A DNA stretch of 64,000 nucleotides, from NCBI GenBank assembly GCA_965219705.1, contig OZ244789.1:3100001-3164000 (forward strand). The letters are read 5' to 3'. Below are positions 34,684-43,457 of this stretch, one piece after another. This DNA comes from JAJECS01 sp965219705. GTDB lineage: Bacteria > Chloroflexota > UBA11872. The translations under genes were made by a program, and so were the position numbers. Positions within the stretch are counted from its first letter, which is position 1. Every line of letters starts with the position of its first letter. The notes beneath the pieces were generated by a model. It had not been told where the DNA came from, made no database searches, and saw only the letters and a program-made list of their open reading frames with translations.

Positions 34684-35163
34684 TCACTCAATCGGCCAAA
34701 TGATCTCGCTTCGATAGTCGGACGCGTCCTCCACCGTCTCGGGATCGTTGAGGTATATCTCGATGGGACCGCCGGCCGGCGTGAGCCCCCGACCGCGAAT
34801 CCAATCCAGCACTCTGTTGTGCGCGCCCATCAGCCCTCCATAGGGCCCCGTATAGACCATCCGAGCGACTCGGCCGGCCGGGAGCTGACTGGCCACAACC
34901 AGCTCACTGCCCTCGACGGCCCACTCCACGGGAAAGCCGGTCTCCGCGCGCTTGAGCTCGTCGGTCATCACCAGATAGCGGGTGAAGGGCGGCCCTACGG
35001 GGCGAACCTGCGCGCGCATCAGGTATTCCTGCACCGCATTCAGCGCATGGCTGATGACCTCTCCCATGTCGCGAGGGCCAAGATTGATCCGCACGACAAG
35101 GGTCGGCTGCGCCGTGACGTGCTGCAGCGTAATGTCGCTGGTCGTTGAGCCGTTCGAAGTCAT
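34684..35163 (-). CDS. GyrI-like/effector-binding-domain protein without a DNA-binding domain
   Basis: A 159-residue protein matching the GyrI-like small-molecule-binding fold found at the C-terminus of AraC- and MerR-type regulators. Features are TLQHVTAQPTLVVRINLGPRDMGEVISHA in outline, GPPFTRYLVM, VEWAVEGSELVVASQLPAGRVARMVYTGPYGGL and IEIYLNDPETVEDASDYRSEIIWPI. No helix-turn-helix is present, so it is a stand-alone binding protein. Members bind hydrophobic cations or hydrolyse small toxins. Divergent from the dioxygenase at 35371. Confidence 0.8.
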   Translation of the reverse strand: MTSNGSTTSDITLQHVTAQPTLVVRINLGPRDMGEVISHALNAVQEYLMRAQVRPVGPPFTRYLVMTDELKRAETGFPVEWAVEGSELVVASQLPAGRVARMVYTGPYGGLMGAHNRVLDWIRGRGLTPAGGPIEIYLNDPETVEDASDYRSEIIWPIE

Positions 35164-35370
35164 TCCGTAAGGGGAGAGCGAGACTGAGCGTCGCGGAAAC
35201 CCCTGGATGATCGCACAGTAAACAGTGCTCGTCAGGAAATACTTCCGTCGATGCTTCCTCCATGGTGCTTGGTCGCCAAGGCAAGCGCTGGAAATACGAG
35301 CGCATCGGGCGGCACTCAGCTACGCTGAGCCTAACGGGGCAACGGGTCCGCAATCCTCGGAGGCTACCGG

Positions 35371-36276
35371 ATGACACCTGAGCAAATTCTCGCGACTCCG
35401 CCACGCGTGCTTACCCAGGCTCAGCGCGAGTCGTACTTCGAGAAGGGGTACGTTCTTGTGGAGAACGTGGTGCCCACTGAGTGGCTCGAGCGTCTGCGTG
35501 AAGTTACGGATGAGTTCGTCGAACGCAGTCGTTCGGTAACGGAATCAGACGCCGTGTGGGACCTGGAGCCGGATCACACGGCCGAGGCCCCGCGGCTGCG
35601 GCGCCTCACGAGCCCCGTCGAGCAGCACCCGGCCTATTGGGAGTTCGCATCGGAGTCTCTGCTGGCCGACGTCGCGGCGGATGTGGTGGGGCCGGACGTG
35701 AAGTTCCATCACTCGAAGCTGAACTTCAAATGGGCGGAAGGCGGCGAAGAAGTGAAGTGGCACCAGGACGTTCAGTTCTGGCCGCACACGAACTACTCGC
35801 CGGCGACCATCGGGACGCTTCTCTACGACTGCGGTCCCGATCAAGGCCCGCTCGGCGGGCTTGCAGGCAGCCACAACGGGCCGCTCTACGATCTGTACAA
35901 CGAAGACGGGTCGTGGAACGGCGCGCTGTCCGACACCGACGCGGCCACGCTGGACCTCGATCACGTTGAATACATGACGGGACCGGCCGGTTCGCTGACG
36001 ATCCACAACTGCCGCACCGTCCACGGATCGCCGCCGAACCAATCGGACACCGGGCGGCCGCTGCTGCTCTACGCCTACTCCTCGGCCGACGCGTTCCCCT
36101 ACACCTACAATCCTATTATGTCGAGTTACTACGGCGCCATCGTGCGCGGCAAGTCTGCACTCTATGCCCATCACGATCCACGGCCGTGCCAGATTCCCCC
36201 CGACTGGTCCGGGGGCTATCGCTCGATCTTCGCGTCGCAGCAAGACGAGGACGACGCGCCGTCCACCGGAATGTAG
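35371..36276 (+). CDS. Phytanoyl-CoA dioxygenase family protein, copy 2
   Basis: A 301-residue Fe(II)/2-oxoglutarate oxygenase. Iron ligands H131-Q-D133 (KWHQDVQFW) and H218 (NCRTVHGSPPNQS) are intact, with R229 shortly after as a likely 2-oxoglutarate contact. The N-terminal QRESYFEKGYVLVENVVP is typical. GGAGG stands 7 bases before the ATG. It is not closely similar to the other two members here, so they probably act on different substrates. The 206 bases upstream are a divergent promoter region with nothing recognisable. Confidence 0.88.
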   Translation: MTPEQILATPPRVLTQAQRESYFEKGYVLVENVVPTEWLERLREVTDEFVERSRSVTESDAVWDLEPDHTAEAPRLRRLTSPVEQHPAYWEFASESLLADVAADVVGPDVKFHHSKLNFKWAEGGEEVKWHQDVQFWPHTNYSPATIGTLLYDCGPDQGPLGGLAGSHNGPLYDLYNEDGSWNGALSDTDAATLDLDHVEYMTGPAGSLTIHNCRTVHGSPPNQSDTGRPLLLYAYSSADAFPYTYNPIMSSYYGAIVRGKSALYAHHDPRPCQIPPDWSGGYRSIFASQQDEDDAPSTGM

Positions 36277-36317
36277 GACTCCGCAGCGTCTGAAATCCGC
36301 GCCGGATTCACGCGCGC

Positions 36318-37499
36318 TTAGCCGGCCGCGTCCCAGCTTGCGATGAACTTGTCGACGCCAAATCCCTGGGGCATCTCGTTGAAGGCATAGAGCGAGGGCC
36401 CGTTCTGAAAGCCCGGCACGAATTGCTCGGTCGTCGTGCGCAGCGCGGCGTCGAGCGCAGCGAACCGGCTCGTGATGGCCTGGACCTCTCCCGTCGTGAA
36501 GGCGTCCGCGATGTCCTTGCGGAGGTCAAACCCTGGGTCGTCGGTCTGAGCAAGTTGGGGCAGCCGCTGGACCAGCTTGGACAGCAGCACCAGGGCCGCG
36601 TTGCGACCTTCGACACCGGGATGCAGCACGGCCAAGTGATGGCGGAACCGGCCGGCGTCCCGCTCAAGGGCGGCGCGAAGCAGCAACTCGATTACCCGCC
36701 GCTCCCGGGCGTGCAACTCGAAGAACCACTCGAATTGCCGGCGCGTATCAGCGGATAGGCGGCGGGTGAAGGCGAGGTCCCAGTTGAAGGCGTGGGCATG
36801 CGGATAGATGGCCCCGCCAAACGCGCGGTATCCAAGGTGGACCGTGCGGCGCAGCTTAGTGCTGTAGTCGCTGCCCCAGTGCAACATCGTGTTGAGATAG
36901 ACCACCGCGTCGCCCGCCTCCAGCTCCACGGGGATGCCGCCCGGTAGGGGTACGGCGGAATCGCGCGCCAGCACTCGGTTTTCTTCGGCTGTGTTGACGC
37001 GCCAGTGGCTGCCGGGCACCACCCACAACACGGCGTCGTCATAGAGCGGGAGATTCCACTGCACGTATGCCGGGCCGTTCGCGCGTGCATCGTGCTGCAA
37101 TCCAGCCAGGGGAGCGAGCGCGGACGGCCTGATATCCCGGTGCCAGCGATCCGGCCCATGGTCGTCCGTCGGGTTGCACATCAGCGACATCAGCGTCGGC
37201 GCCGCATGCGGCGCCTGCATGAGCTGGCGGCTCACCCCCAGCGTGCTGTCGTGCAGGCAGAACCCAACGGCCTCGGCAGTCGACGCGTCGACGACGCTCT
37301 GGATCAGGACGCGCGGCTGGCGGGCAAAGTAGCCGCCCGGCCACTCACCTGCGGCGTCGCGTTCGCGCTGCCATCGGTCAAATTGCCGCCGGACGAGGAC
37401 CTCGAAAGTCGCGCGCAGACTATCAAGCCGGACTGGCGGGATGGTCCGCGGAATGATGACATAGCCCCGCTCGAGCAGTTGTGTCCGGAGGTCAGGCAT
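36318..37499 (-). CDS. Phytanoyl-CoA dioxygenase family protein, copy 3
   Basis: A 393-residue member, longer than usual. The fold core spans about residues 1-240, with ligands H120-R-D122 (RWHRDIRPS) and H207 (NTMLHWGSDYS) and LRRTVHLGYR after it. The additional 150 residues at the C-terminus are helical (FEWFFELHARERRVIELLLRAALERDAG, LLSKLVQRLPQ) and have no domain I recognise. It is convergent with copy 2, with 41 bases between the stops. Confidence 0.85.
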   Translation of the reverse strand: MPDLRTQLLERGYVIIPRTIPPVRLDSLRATFEVLVRRQFDRWQRERDAAGEWPGGYFARQPRVLIQSVVDASTAEAVGFCLHDSTLGVSRQLMQAPHAAPTLMSLMCNPTDDHGPDRWHRDIRPSALAPLAGLQHDARANGPAYVQWNLPLYDDAVLWVVPGSHWRVNTAEENRVLARDSAVPLPGGIPVELEAGDAVVYLNTMLHWGSDYSTKLRRTVHLGYRAFGGAIYPHAHAFNWDLAFTRRLSADTRRQFEWFFELHARERRVIELLLRAALERDAGRFRHHLAVLHPGVEGRNAALVLLSKLVQRLPQLAQTDDPGFDLRKDIADAFTTGEVQAITSRFAALDAALRTTTEQFVPGFQNGPSLYAFNEMPQGFGVDKFIASWDAAG

Positions 37500-37739
37500 G
37501 TCCCCGCCCTCTAGGCGTCATACGGCGAGCCAGAACCGCCGCAAGCGTGGCACACGAGGACGCACGCGGTGTATTGCCTCGAAAGCCGGACCATACCCAG
37601 CGTGACGCGCGTTGGCCCTTCCACGAGCCCGAACCGGGCGCGCAGATGCTGCACGTCCCCGACCAGCTCCGACCGGGGTTCGGTCCCGCCGGCGGTCGTT
37701 CACTTGCGCCGCAAGTGCCTGCCCGGCCGACTCCAAGGT

Positions 37740-38879
37740 CTATGTGTATGGATCGGCCGCATCGCGCAAGCCATCGCCCATGAAGTTGAACAACAACACC
37801 ACCACGATCACAAACAGGCCAGGAATGAGCATCCAGGGATAGAGGGCGATGCTCCGCACATTCTGGGCGTCTTGCATCAGGCTTCCCCAGCTCACCGACG
37901 GCTCTCGAATCCCCAGCCCCAAGAAGCTCAGCGAGGTCTCCGCGAGGATCATGTTCGGCACCGTCAACGTCAGGCTGACGATCAGGTAGCTCATGAAACC
38001 GGGGACCATGTGGTCGAAGATGAGGCGCATGTGCCCGGCGCCGGCAACCTTGGCCGCCATCACATAGTCGTGCTCACGCAATTCAAGAATCTTGCCCCGC
38101 ACCACCCGGGCCAGGCCGGCCCAGCCGATGACCGACAGGACCACCGTGATTGCGAAGTACCGCTGGATGGGCGTCCAGAACGGCGGAATGGCCGCACCGA
38201 TCGTCATCCACAGCGGGATCGATGGAATGGAGATCACGACCTCGATAAACCGTTGAATGAGGATATCGGTCGTCCCACCGACATAGCCGGACACGGAGCC
38301 GATGACCACGCCAAGCACAAAACTCAGCAAGACCCCGATGAGACCGATCGAGAGACTGATCCGGGCACCCGCCATGACCCGCGAGAACACATCGCGCCCC
38401 AGCCTGTCCGTCCCAAAAAGGAATACCTTGCCATCCTGTGCACCGAAGAAGTGGAGATCCATCGTCCAAAGGCCCCAGAATTTGTAAGGCTCAGCGCGAT
38501 GAAAGAAGACAATCCTGTTTATCCTGGAAAGATCTTCTTCGTAGACTCGCTTAAACTCCACCGGGTCCAGCTCCGACTTGATGCCATAGACGAACGGTCC
38601 GTGGAAGTTGCCTTCGCTGTCCCAAAAGTGGATGCGGGAAGGCGGTGAGTTCAGAAAGCCGTGGTCCGAAATCTCCTTATAAGGAATCCAAAAATCGTAG
38701 GTCAGTGCAAAGAAGTAGGCAATCCCTAGTAGGCACAGGCTAATCATACCCAGCCTGTGGCGCCGCAATTTGCGCCACATGAGCGTCCATTGACCGGCCG
38801 TGTAGTAGCGTTCCTCGTCAGTGAATTCACGAATATTCACTCGCTCGACCGTAGCCTCGGTATCCGTCGAAACTCCCAT
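37740..38879 (-). CDS. dppC: ABC transporter permease, DppC-like, second locus
   Basis: A 379-residue permease homologous to 28790-29926, with the same N-terminal pattern (FTDEERYYTAGQWTLMWRKLRRHRLG), a long external segment after the first helix, GTDRLGRDVFSRVMAGARISLSIG and the coupling motif LREHDYVMAAKVAGAGHMRLIFDHMVPG. The ATG is one base after the dppB stop upstream of it. No ATPase gene follows; the next gene downstream (36318) is a dioxygenase. About 240 bases without a gene separate them. Confidence 0.92.
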   Translation of the reverse strand: MGVSTDTEATVERVNIREFTDEERYYTAGQWTLMWRKLRRHRLGMISLCLLGIAYFFALTYDFWIPYKEISDHGFLNSPPSRIHFWDSEGNFHGPFVYGIKSELDPVEFKRVYEEDLSRINRIVFFHRAEPYKFWGLWTMDLHFFGAQDGKVFLFGTDRLGRDVFSRVMAGARISLSIGLIGVLLSFVLGVVIGSVSGYVGGTTDILIQRFIEVVISIPSIPLWMTIGAAIPPFWTPIQRYFAITVVLSVIGWAGLARVVRGKILELREHDYVMAAKVAGAGHMRLIFDHMVPGFMSYLIVSLTLTVPNMILAETSLSFLGLGIREPSVSWGSLMQDAQNVRSIALYPWMLIPGLFVIVVVLLFNFMGDGLRDAADPYT

Positions 38880-38880
38880 C

Positions 38881-39891
38881 TCAGACAGACGTTCTTTCCT
38901 GACGGATTCGAGGGTCTACGACCACCAGCAACACGTCCGACAGGAGGGTGCCGAAAATCGTGAGCGCCGCCTCGACCATCAGAATACTGCCGGCCAGGTG
39001 CATATCCTGAACGCGCAATGCAGCCAGCAGGACCGCTCCGGTCATCGGGATGTTGAGAACGATCGCTGTGATGGCACTGCCCGAGACAATTGCCGGCAAC
39101 GTCCATCCCACGGTGCTAATGATGGGGTTTAATGCAATTCGAACCGGATACTTGAACAGTAATTGCCGCTCAGGAACGCCTTTGGCCCGCGCAGTCATGA
39201 CGTATTGCTTTCCCAGCTCATCCAGAAGCACGCCCCGCATCACACGAATGAGGCCGGCCGTTCCGGCTGTGGAAACTACGAACACCGGGACCCAGAGGTG
39301 ATTGATCATGTCCCAGAGCTTCCCAAGGCTCCATGGCTCAAGTAAATACTCGGGCGAAAAGAGCCCTCCTGGACTGACATTGAATACTTGAAATAAGAAA
39401 TACATAAGGACGAGTGCGATCATAAAATTAGGAGTTGCAAGACCAATAAACCCAACGGAGGTGAATGCATAATCGCCGAGGCTATATTGATTTGTGGCTG
39501 AGTAAATTCCGATTGGGACAGCGATCAAATAGGTCAAGATGAGAGAAATTGACGTGACCAGCATCGTCGGTGGCACTACATCTTGCAGGATCGAGAGCAC
39601 AGTGCGGCGCGAGCCTCCACCGTAGCTTCCGAATGAGCGCCCCATGTCGCCCCGAACGAATCGCGTGATCCAATTGAAGTACTGTTCGACGGGGGTTCGG
39701 TCCAAGCCGTAGTAGATTCGAAGGTTTTCGATTTCAGCTTCGTGGAGCGTCAAGCCCTCAGCTTTGAGTGCGTTAAGGTGGGTCGTAAGATAGTCGCCCG
39801 GAGGCAGCTGAATAACAATGAATATTAAACCGCTCAGAATCCACCAGGCGAGCACCATGTAGCCGATGCGCCGGATAAGGTAAGCCCTCAC
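38881..39891 (-). CDS. dppB: ABC transporter permease, DppB-like, second locus
   Basis: A 336-residue six-helix permease (RRIGYMVLAWWILSGLIFIVIQLPPGDYLTT in shortened view; coupling loop MRGVLLDELGKQYVMTARAKGVPERQLLFKYP). It is clearly related to the three DppB copies of the first locus but well diverged. The DNA is AT-richer than its surroundings: bases 39361-39480 are about 42% G+C, with runs such as AAATAAGAAATACATAAGG. This suggests separate acquisition from the solute-binding gene beside it. Confidence 0.92.
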   Translation of the reverse strand: MRAYLIRRIGYMVLAWWILSGLIFIVIQLPPGDYLTTHLNALKAEGLTLHEAEIENLRIYYGLDRTPVEQYFNWITRFVRGDMGRSFGSYGGGSRRTVLSILQDVVPPTMLVTSISLILTYLIAVPIGIYSATNQYSLGDYAFTSVGFIGLATPNFMIALVLMYFLFQVFNVSPGGLFSPEYLLEPWSLGKLWDMINHLWVPVFVVSTAGTAGLIRVMRGVLLDELGKQYVMTARAKGVPERQLLFKYPVRIALNPIISTVGWTLPAIVSGSAITAIVLNIPMTGAVLLAALRVQDMHLAGSILMVEAALTIFGTLLSDVLLVVVDPRIRQERTSV

Positions 39892-40387
39892 GGCGCTGCC
39901 TTAATGCACCTTGCGAAGTCGTTCACGCGGCGCGCACGGCAGTCGCGATTTCATGGCGACTTGGTTCCGCGGACCAGTCGAGGCGCAATTCGTGCCGGGG
40001 TGGTCGGCATTCGGGTCCACGTCCGCGAATGCGCTGGCTGGGGCTGTCTTGCCACGGCGGCGCCGGAGGCTCGGCAGGCCGGCATCGATCCACGAGGGGC
40101 TTCCGTGCGACCAACGTCGGAAGGCGGCAATGCGCCCGGCCAACGGCCGGCCCAATCGCCGTTGGCCAGCCACGGGCAGCGTGGCCTGAAACCGGCGAAC
40201 CCCATGGCGCCCCCGGGGACTGGTCGCGCCGCTCATGTTCGCGCCCCCTGACACCACCGACCTCGCCGCCGCCGTGTGTTTCGCGCTGCGCTCGTAGGCG
40301 CCGGGCGCGGCCGCGCGCCGGTCGCGGCCCCTCGCCCTTGGAAGTCCAAGGACGGGGGCCGCCGAACGCCGAATCAGCCGGCCGATC
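39892..40387 (-). other. Gene-free stretch between dppB and the solute-binding protein of the second locus
   Basis: About 496 bases, very GC-rich. Several open frames overlap here on both strands, but none has recognisable protein features, consistent codon bias or a ribosome site, so I call no gene. It holds one strong hairpin (40326-40360) near the SBP stop. Confidence 0.5.
40326..40360 (-). promoter_or_regulatory. Intercistronic hairpin after the second-locus solute-binding protein
   Basis: GGCCCC (40326-40331) and CCTTGG (40336-40341) pair with CCAAGG (40346-40351) and GGGGCC (40355-40360) around a four-base loop and a small internal loop. It is 28 bases past the SBP stop in the direction of transcription. 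No T-run. The position between SBP and permease parallels the hairpins of the first locus although the sequence is unrelated. Confidence 0.55.
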
Positions 40388-42559
40388 CTACCGGTCGTAG
40401 AAGAACTGCGTGAAGCCGTAGGGCCGCACGAAGTTGATGGCGGCAGCGAAGTTAATCTCTGTCGGCACGTTGCGCAGCGCCTGATTGACGATGGTCGGCT
40501 GCGGCGGATAGCCGACCGTGCCGATGATCGGGTACTGGTCGTAGAAGTAGGACCAGAACTTCTCTCCGAGATCGTCGTACTGCGGTGTGCCTGGCACTGC
40601 TTGGCGCCATTGCTCGCGCAGACCCTTGGCCTCTTTCACCCAGTCTGGAGGCTCCTCGCCTTCCGCGCCGTCGGTTTGGATCCATTGGGCCCAACTGCCG
40701 GCCCAATAGCTCTCGTAGGTGTCCATGCCGTAGTGCCACGAGGCCCAACGCGTGAAGTAGGCCGCCGCTTCGCTGATGTCTTGGGGAATCATCACTTCGG
40801 TGAACGACTTTGCCCGCTCGCGGAAGAGCGCTTCCGCTTCGAACTGCCACTCGGCATGGATGCCCACGGCTTGCCAGTCCTTGATGACCAACGTGGCGAT
40901 GTCTTCCTTGGGCCCCTCTTGGTCCGAGACCGTCAGCAAGATGCTGAATCGCTCACCGTCGGGCCGCAGGCGCCAGCCCTCGCTGTCACGCTGGTCCAGT
41001 CCAATCCCATCGAGCAGGCGGTTGGCCTGGTCGGGATCGTACTCGGTGTGGAGCGTGGCCCACTCCGGCTTGAAGAAGCTATAGGACTCGAGCAGGTAGG
41101 GCGTGAAGGGCCGCGCCAAGCCAAAGAACAAGGTCTCGTTGATGGCCTCGCGATTGATGGCCACTGAAGCCGCGACCCGGAAGTCTTTCTCCCGGAAGAT
41201 GGCAGCGATCGCCGGATCCTTGTACGTCTGGTTCGGGAACAAGGACATGGCCGACGTTCGCAAGCTCGAAGCGACCAACGTGCGGTATCCGCCGCGATCT
41301 TCCTCCGCCCGGTAAAGCTCCATGTTCTTGAGATCGAGCACGAACTGGGCAAAGTCAAGCTCACCGGCGGTAACCTTAATCTGGTAGACCTCCTTGTCCT
41401 GGATCCAGAAGTGGTTGACGTGGTCGATATACGGCAGCTGGTTTCCTGCCGTGTCCACCGCGTGGTAGTAGGGGTTTCGCTCGAATTGCGTGACCTCGGG
41501 CGAGGCGCCGACGTTGACCCATGGCCCAAGCGCAGGACGGAACGCGGCGTCCTCCCGTGACAGGGACGTGCTGGGCCCGTAGTAGAACTTGGACTTGAAG
41601 TGGTCGGCCCACGTCTCAAACCCGGCGTTCTCGGCCAGCCGCTGCGCGTCGCTGTTGTACTTCTCGTGGAATCGCTCAAGATAGTGCCGGGGCGAGAAGA
41701 CCCAGGGATCTCCGGAGTACCGACCCATGCGATCGAGGTATTGGGGCGCCGGCCGGTCGAATTTGAACTCGACGACCGTATCTTCGACCTTGACGATCTC
41801 GCGGAGTCCAATCCTCTCGGCACCGTGCTGGAGACTGCCGCTAGGGTTGGCGAGATCGTTGCCCCAGTAGTCTTCGTACGTGAAAAGGAAATCGTCCGCC
41901 GTAAACGGCGCGCCATCGGACCACTTGTGGCCTTCCCGAATCTCGAAGGTGAACGTCTGCAAATCACTTGAGACGTCGAGGTTCTTGGCGAGGTCGAGAA
42001 ACAGCTCGGTGCCCGACATGGTGTAGGCCATGAGGCTGGCGTCGCCCCCGTAGCCGATCTCAATCGATCGGACAATACCTCCCAGCCGCAAGGTGCCGCC
42101 GTAGTTCCCAACCTGTTCGACCGGCTCTATGACCCACGGGTCCTTCGGCAGACGGCTGTCCACCGGCGGCAGCGATCCCGCCTGGACCTGGACCGCTAGC
42201 ATCGGCGCCTCTGAGAAGCGCGATGGGGTCGACACTTCCTGGATGACGACGCGCTCGACGGGGATTTCCTTGACAACCTCCTTGGTCACGACCGTCTCGA
42301 CCTGGACCTCTTTGACGACCTCGACGGGGACTTCCTTGATGATTTCCTTGGTCACCACCGTCTCGACCGGGACTTCCTTGACGACCTCCCTGGTGACCAC
42401 GGTCTCGACCGGGACTTCCTTGATGACTTCTTTGACTTCTGTAACCGTCACCGTCACCGTCTTCTCAGTGACCTCGCCCTCGCCGCATGCAGCCAAGACG
42501 GACATGGCCGCTGTCCCGGCGGTCATCGTCAGAAAATTTCGCCTACTGAGCTTACGCAT
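40388..42559 (-). CDS. ABC transporter solute-binding lipoprotein, family 5, second locus
   Basis: A 723-residue binding protein. Signal: MRKLSRRNFLTMTAG (twin-arginine-like), lipobox LAAC with the cysteine at residue 25. Residues 41-109 are a repetitive charged linker (KEVPVETVVT units). The mature domain has REGHKWSDGAPFTADDFLFTYEDYW and FRVAASVAINREAINETLFFG. The ATG at 42559 has GGGGAGG at good spacing; a GTG at 42577 is less likely. It is homologous to, but clearly diverged from, the two SBPs of the first locus and probably binds a different ligand. Confidence 0.92.
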   Translation of the reverse strand: MRKLSRRNFLTMTAGTAAMSVLAACGEGEVTEKTVTVTVTEVKEVIKEVPVETVVTREVVKEVPVETVVTKEIIKEVPVEVVKEVQVETVVTKEVVKEIPVERVVIQEVSTPSRFSEAPMLAVQVQAGSLPPVDSRLPKDPWVIEPVEQVGNYGGTLRLGGIVRSIEIGYGGDASLMAYTMSGTELFLDLAKNLDVSSDLQTFTFEIREGHKWSDGAPFTADDFLFTYEDYWGNDLANPSGSLQHGAERIGLREIVKVEDTVVEFKFDRPAPQYLDRMGRYSGDPWVFSPRHYLERFHEKYNSDAQRLAENAGFETWADHFKSKFYYGPSTSLSREDAAFRPALGPWVNVGASPEVTQFERNPYYHAVDTAGNQLPYIDHVNHFWIQDKEVYQIKVTAGELDFAQFVLDLKNMELYRAEEDRGGYRTLVASSLRTSAMSLFPNQTYKDPAIAAIFREKDFRVAASVAINREAINETLFFGLARPFTPYLLESYSFFKPEWATLHTEYDPDQANRLLDGIGLDQRDSEGWRLRPDGERFSILLTVSDQEGPKEDIATLVIKDWQAVGIHAEWQFEAEALFRERAKSFTEVMIPQDISEAAAYFTRWASWHYGMDTYESYWAGSWAQWIQTDGAEGEEPPDWVKEAKGLREQWRQAVPGTPQYDDLGEKFWSYFYDQYPIIGTVGYPPQPTIVNQALRNVPTEINFAAAINFVRPYGFTQFFYDR
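42233..42439 (-). repeat. Tandem KEVPVETVVT-type linker repeats in the solute-binding protein
   Basis: Codons 41-109 consist of about six related units of roughly ten residues, such as KEVPVETVVTREVV and KEIIKEVPVEVV. Similar repeats follow the lipobox in many Chloroflexota solute-binding proteins. They probably form an extended or coiled tether. DNA units are imperfect (GACCACGGTCTCGACCGGG and variants on the plus strand). Confidence 0.8.
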
Positions 42560-42693
42560 ACTAAAAATCCTCCCCACAGACTAATTGCGGACCGTACCAT
42601 ATCTGAGCTGCGCGGACTACGCTGGTGGAGCCTCTCGTGGCCGGCGGACCCGCAAGCCCGTCGCCGTCGCACCCCGTTCTCTGGCGAACGAGG

Positions 42694-43416
42694 CTATTGG
42701 TCAAGAAAGAGTGAAGGCTGCGTACCCGTGTCTCGCTGTTGATGTGCCGGAGGCGCCGCGGCAATGGGATGTATGAGTTCGGGTCCGTCGTTTCTGACGG
42801 CATTGACGGCACGGCTGACCGGGTAGCTGCGGAGCACGCCCTCCGCCGCCGGACGCAGGAGCGCGGCTTGCCACCCCGGGTCGTCGTCGTGGGCTGAAAG
42901 CCACGCGTCCCAGTCGCCCGGTTCCAGGATTGCCGGCATGCGGTGGTGGATCGTCGACATCCAGTCACTCGGCGCCGTGGTGATGATCGTGAACGAGTGG
43001 CCAAACTGTGCGTGTGACTCCCACAGCCCGGCCAGCGCCAGCGGGTGGCCGTCGGCCCGGTGAATGTAGATCGGGCGGCGCATATTGCGAGGCCCCGTCC
43101 ACTCGTAGAAACCGTCAGCCGGCACCAGGCAGCGACGCGCGCGAAAGGCAGCTCGAAAGGCGGGCTTGGCAGCCACCGTCTCGGCCCGCGCGTTGATGGT
43201 GCGCGCGCCGAATCTGGCGTCCTTGGCCCACGCGGGAATGAGCCCCCAGCGCATGACATGGAGCCGGCGTGAACCGTCTACCACGACCAACGACTCTTGC
43301 GTAGGGGCGACATTGAAGCTCGGCAGAGGCAGCGCGACCGCCTCCTCCAGCGGAGGAGCCTTGAAGAAGTCTGCCAGGACCTGCGGGTCCGAATGACGAC
43401 TGAACCGTGCGCACAT
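42694..43416 (-). CDS. SRAP/YedK (HMCES-like) abasic-site protection protein
   Basis: A 240-residue SOS-response-associated peptidase-family protein. The catalytic cysteine is residue 2 after initiator methionine removal (MCARFSRHSDP). The conserved NVAPTQ, MRWGLIPAWA, INARAET, RRCLVPADGFYEW, TIHHRMPAIL and late Asn/Ser segments are all present. The family forms a covalent thiazolidine link to abasic sites in single-stranded DNA and protects them at replication forks. It stands alone between the SBP and sulfatase genes. Confidence 0.93.
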   Translation of the reverse strand: MCARFSRHSDPQVLADFFKAPPLEEAVALPLPSFNVAPTQESLVVVDGSRRLHVMRWGLIPAWAKDARFGARTINARAETVAAKPAFRAAFRARRCLVPADGFYEWTGPRNMRRPIYIHRADGHPLALAGLWESHAQFGHSFTIITTAPSDWMSTIHHRMPAILEPGDWDAWLSAHDDDPGWQAALLRPAAEGVLRSYPVSRAVNAVRNDGPELIHPIAAAPPAHQQRDTGTQPSLFLDQ

Positions 43417-43457
43417 GAGCCGCGCTGTTTAAACGTCCGGCTGCCATCGTGGCACGC

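Noticed and set aside
39892..40387. Several overlapping short open frames between dppB and the SBP of the second locus
   Set aside because: Frames are open on both strands because of high GC; none has a domain, a ribosome site or conserved neighbours.
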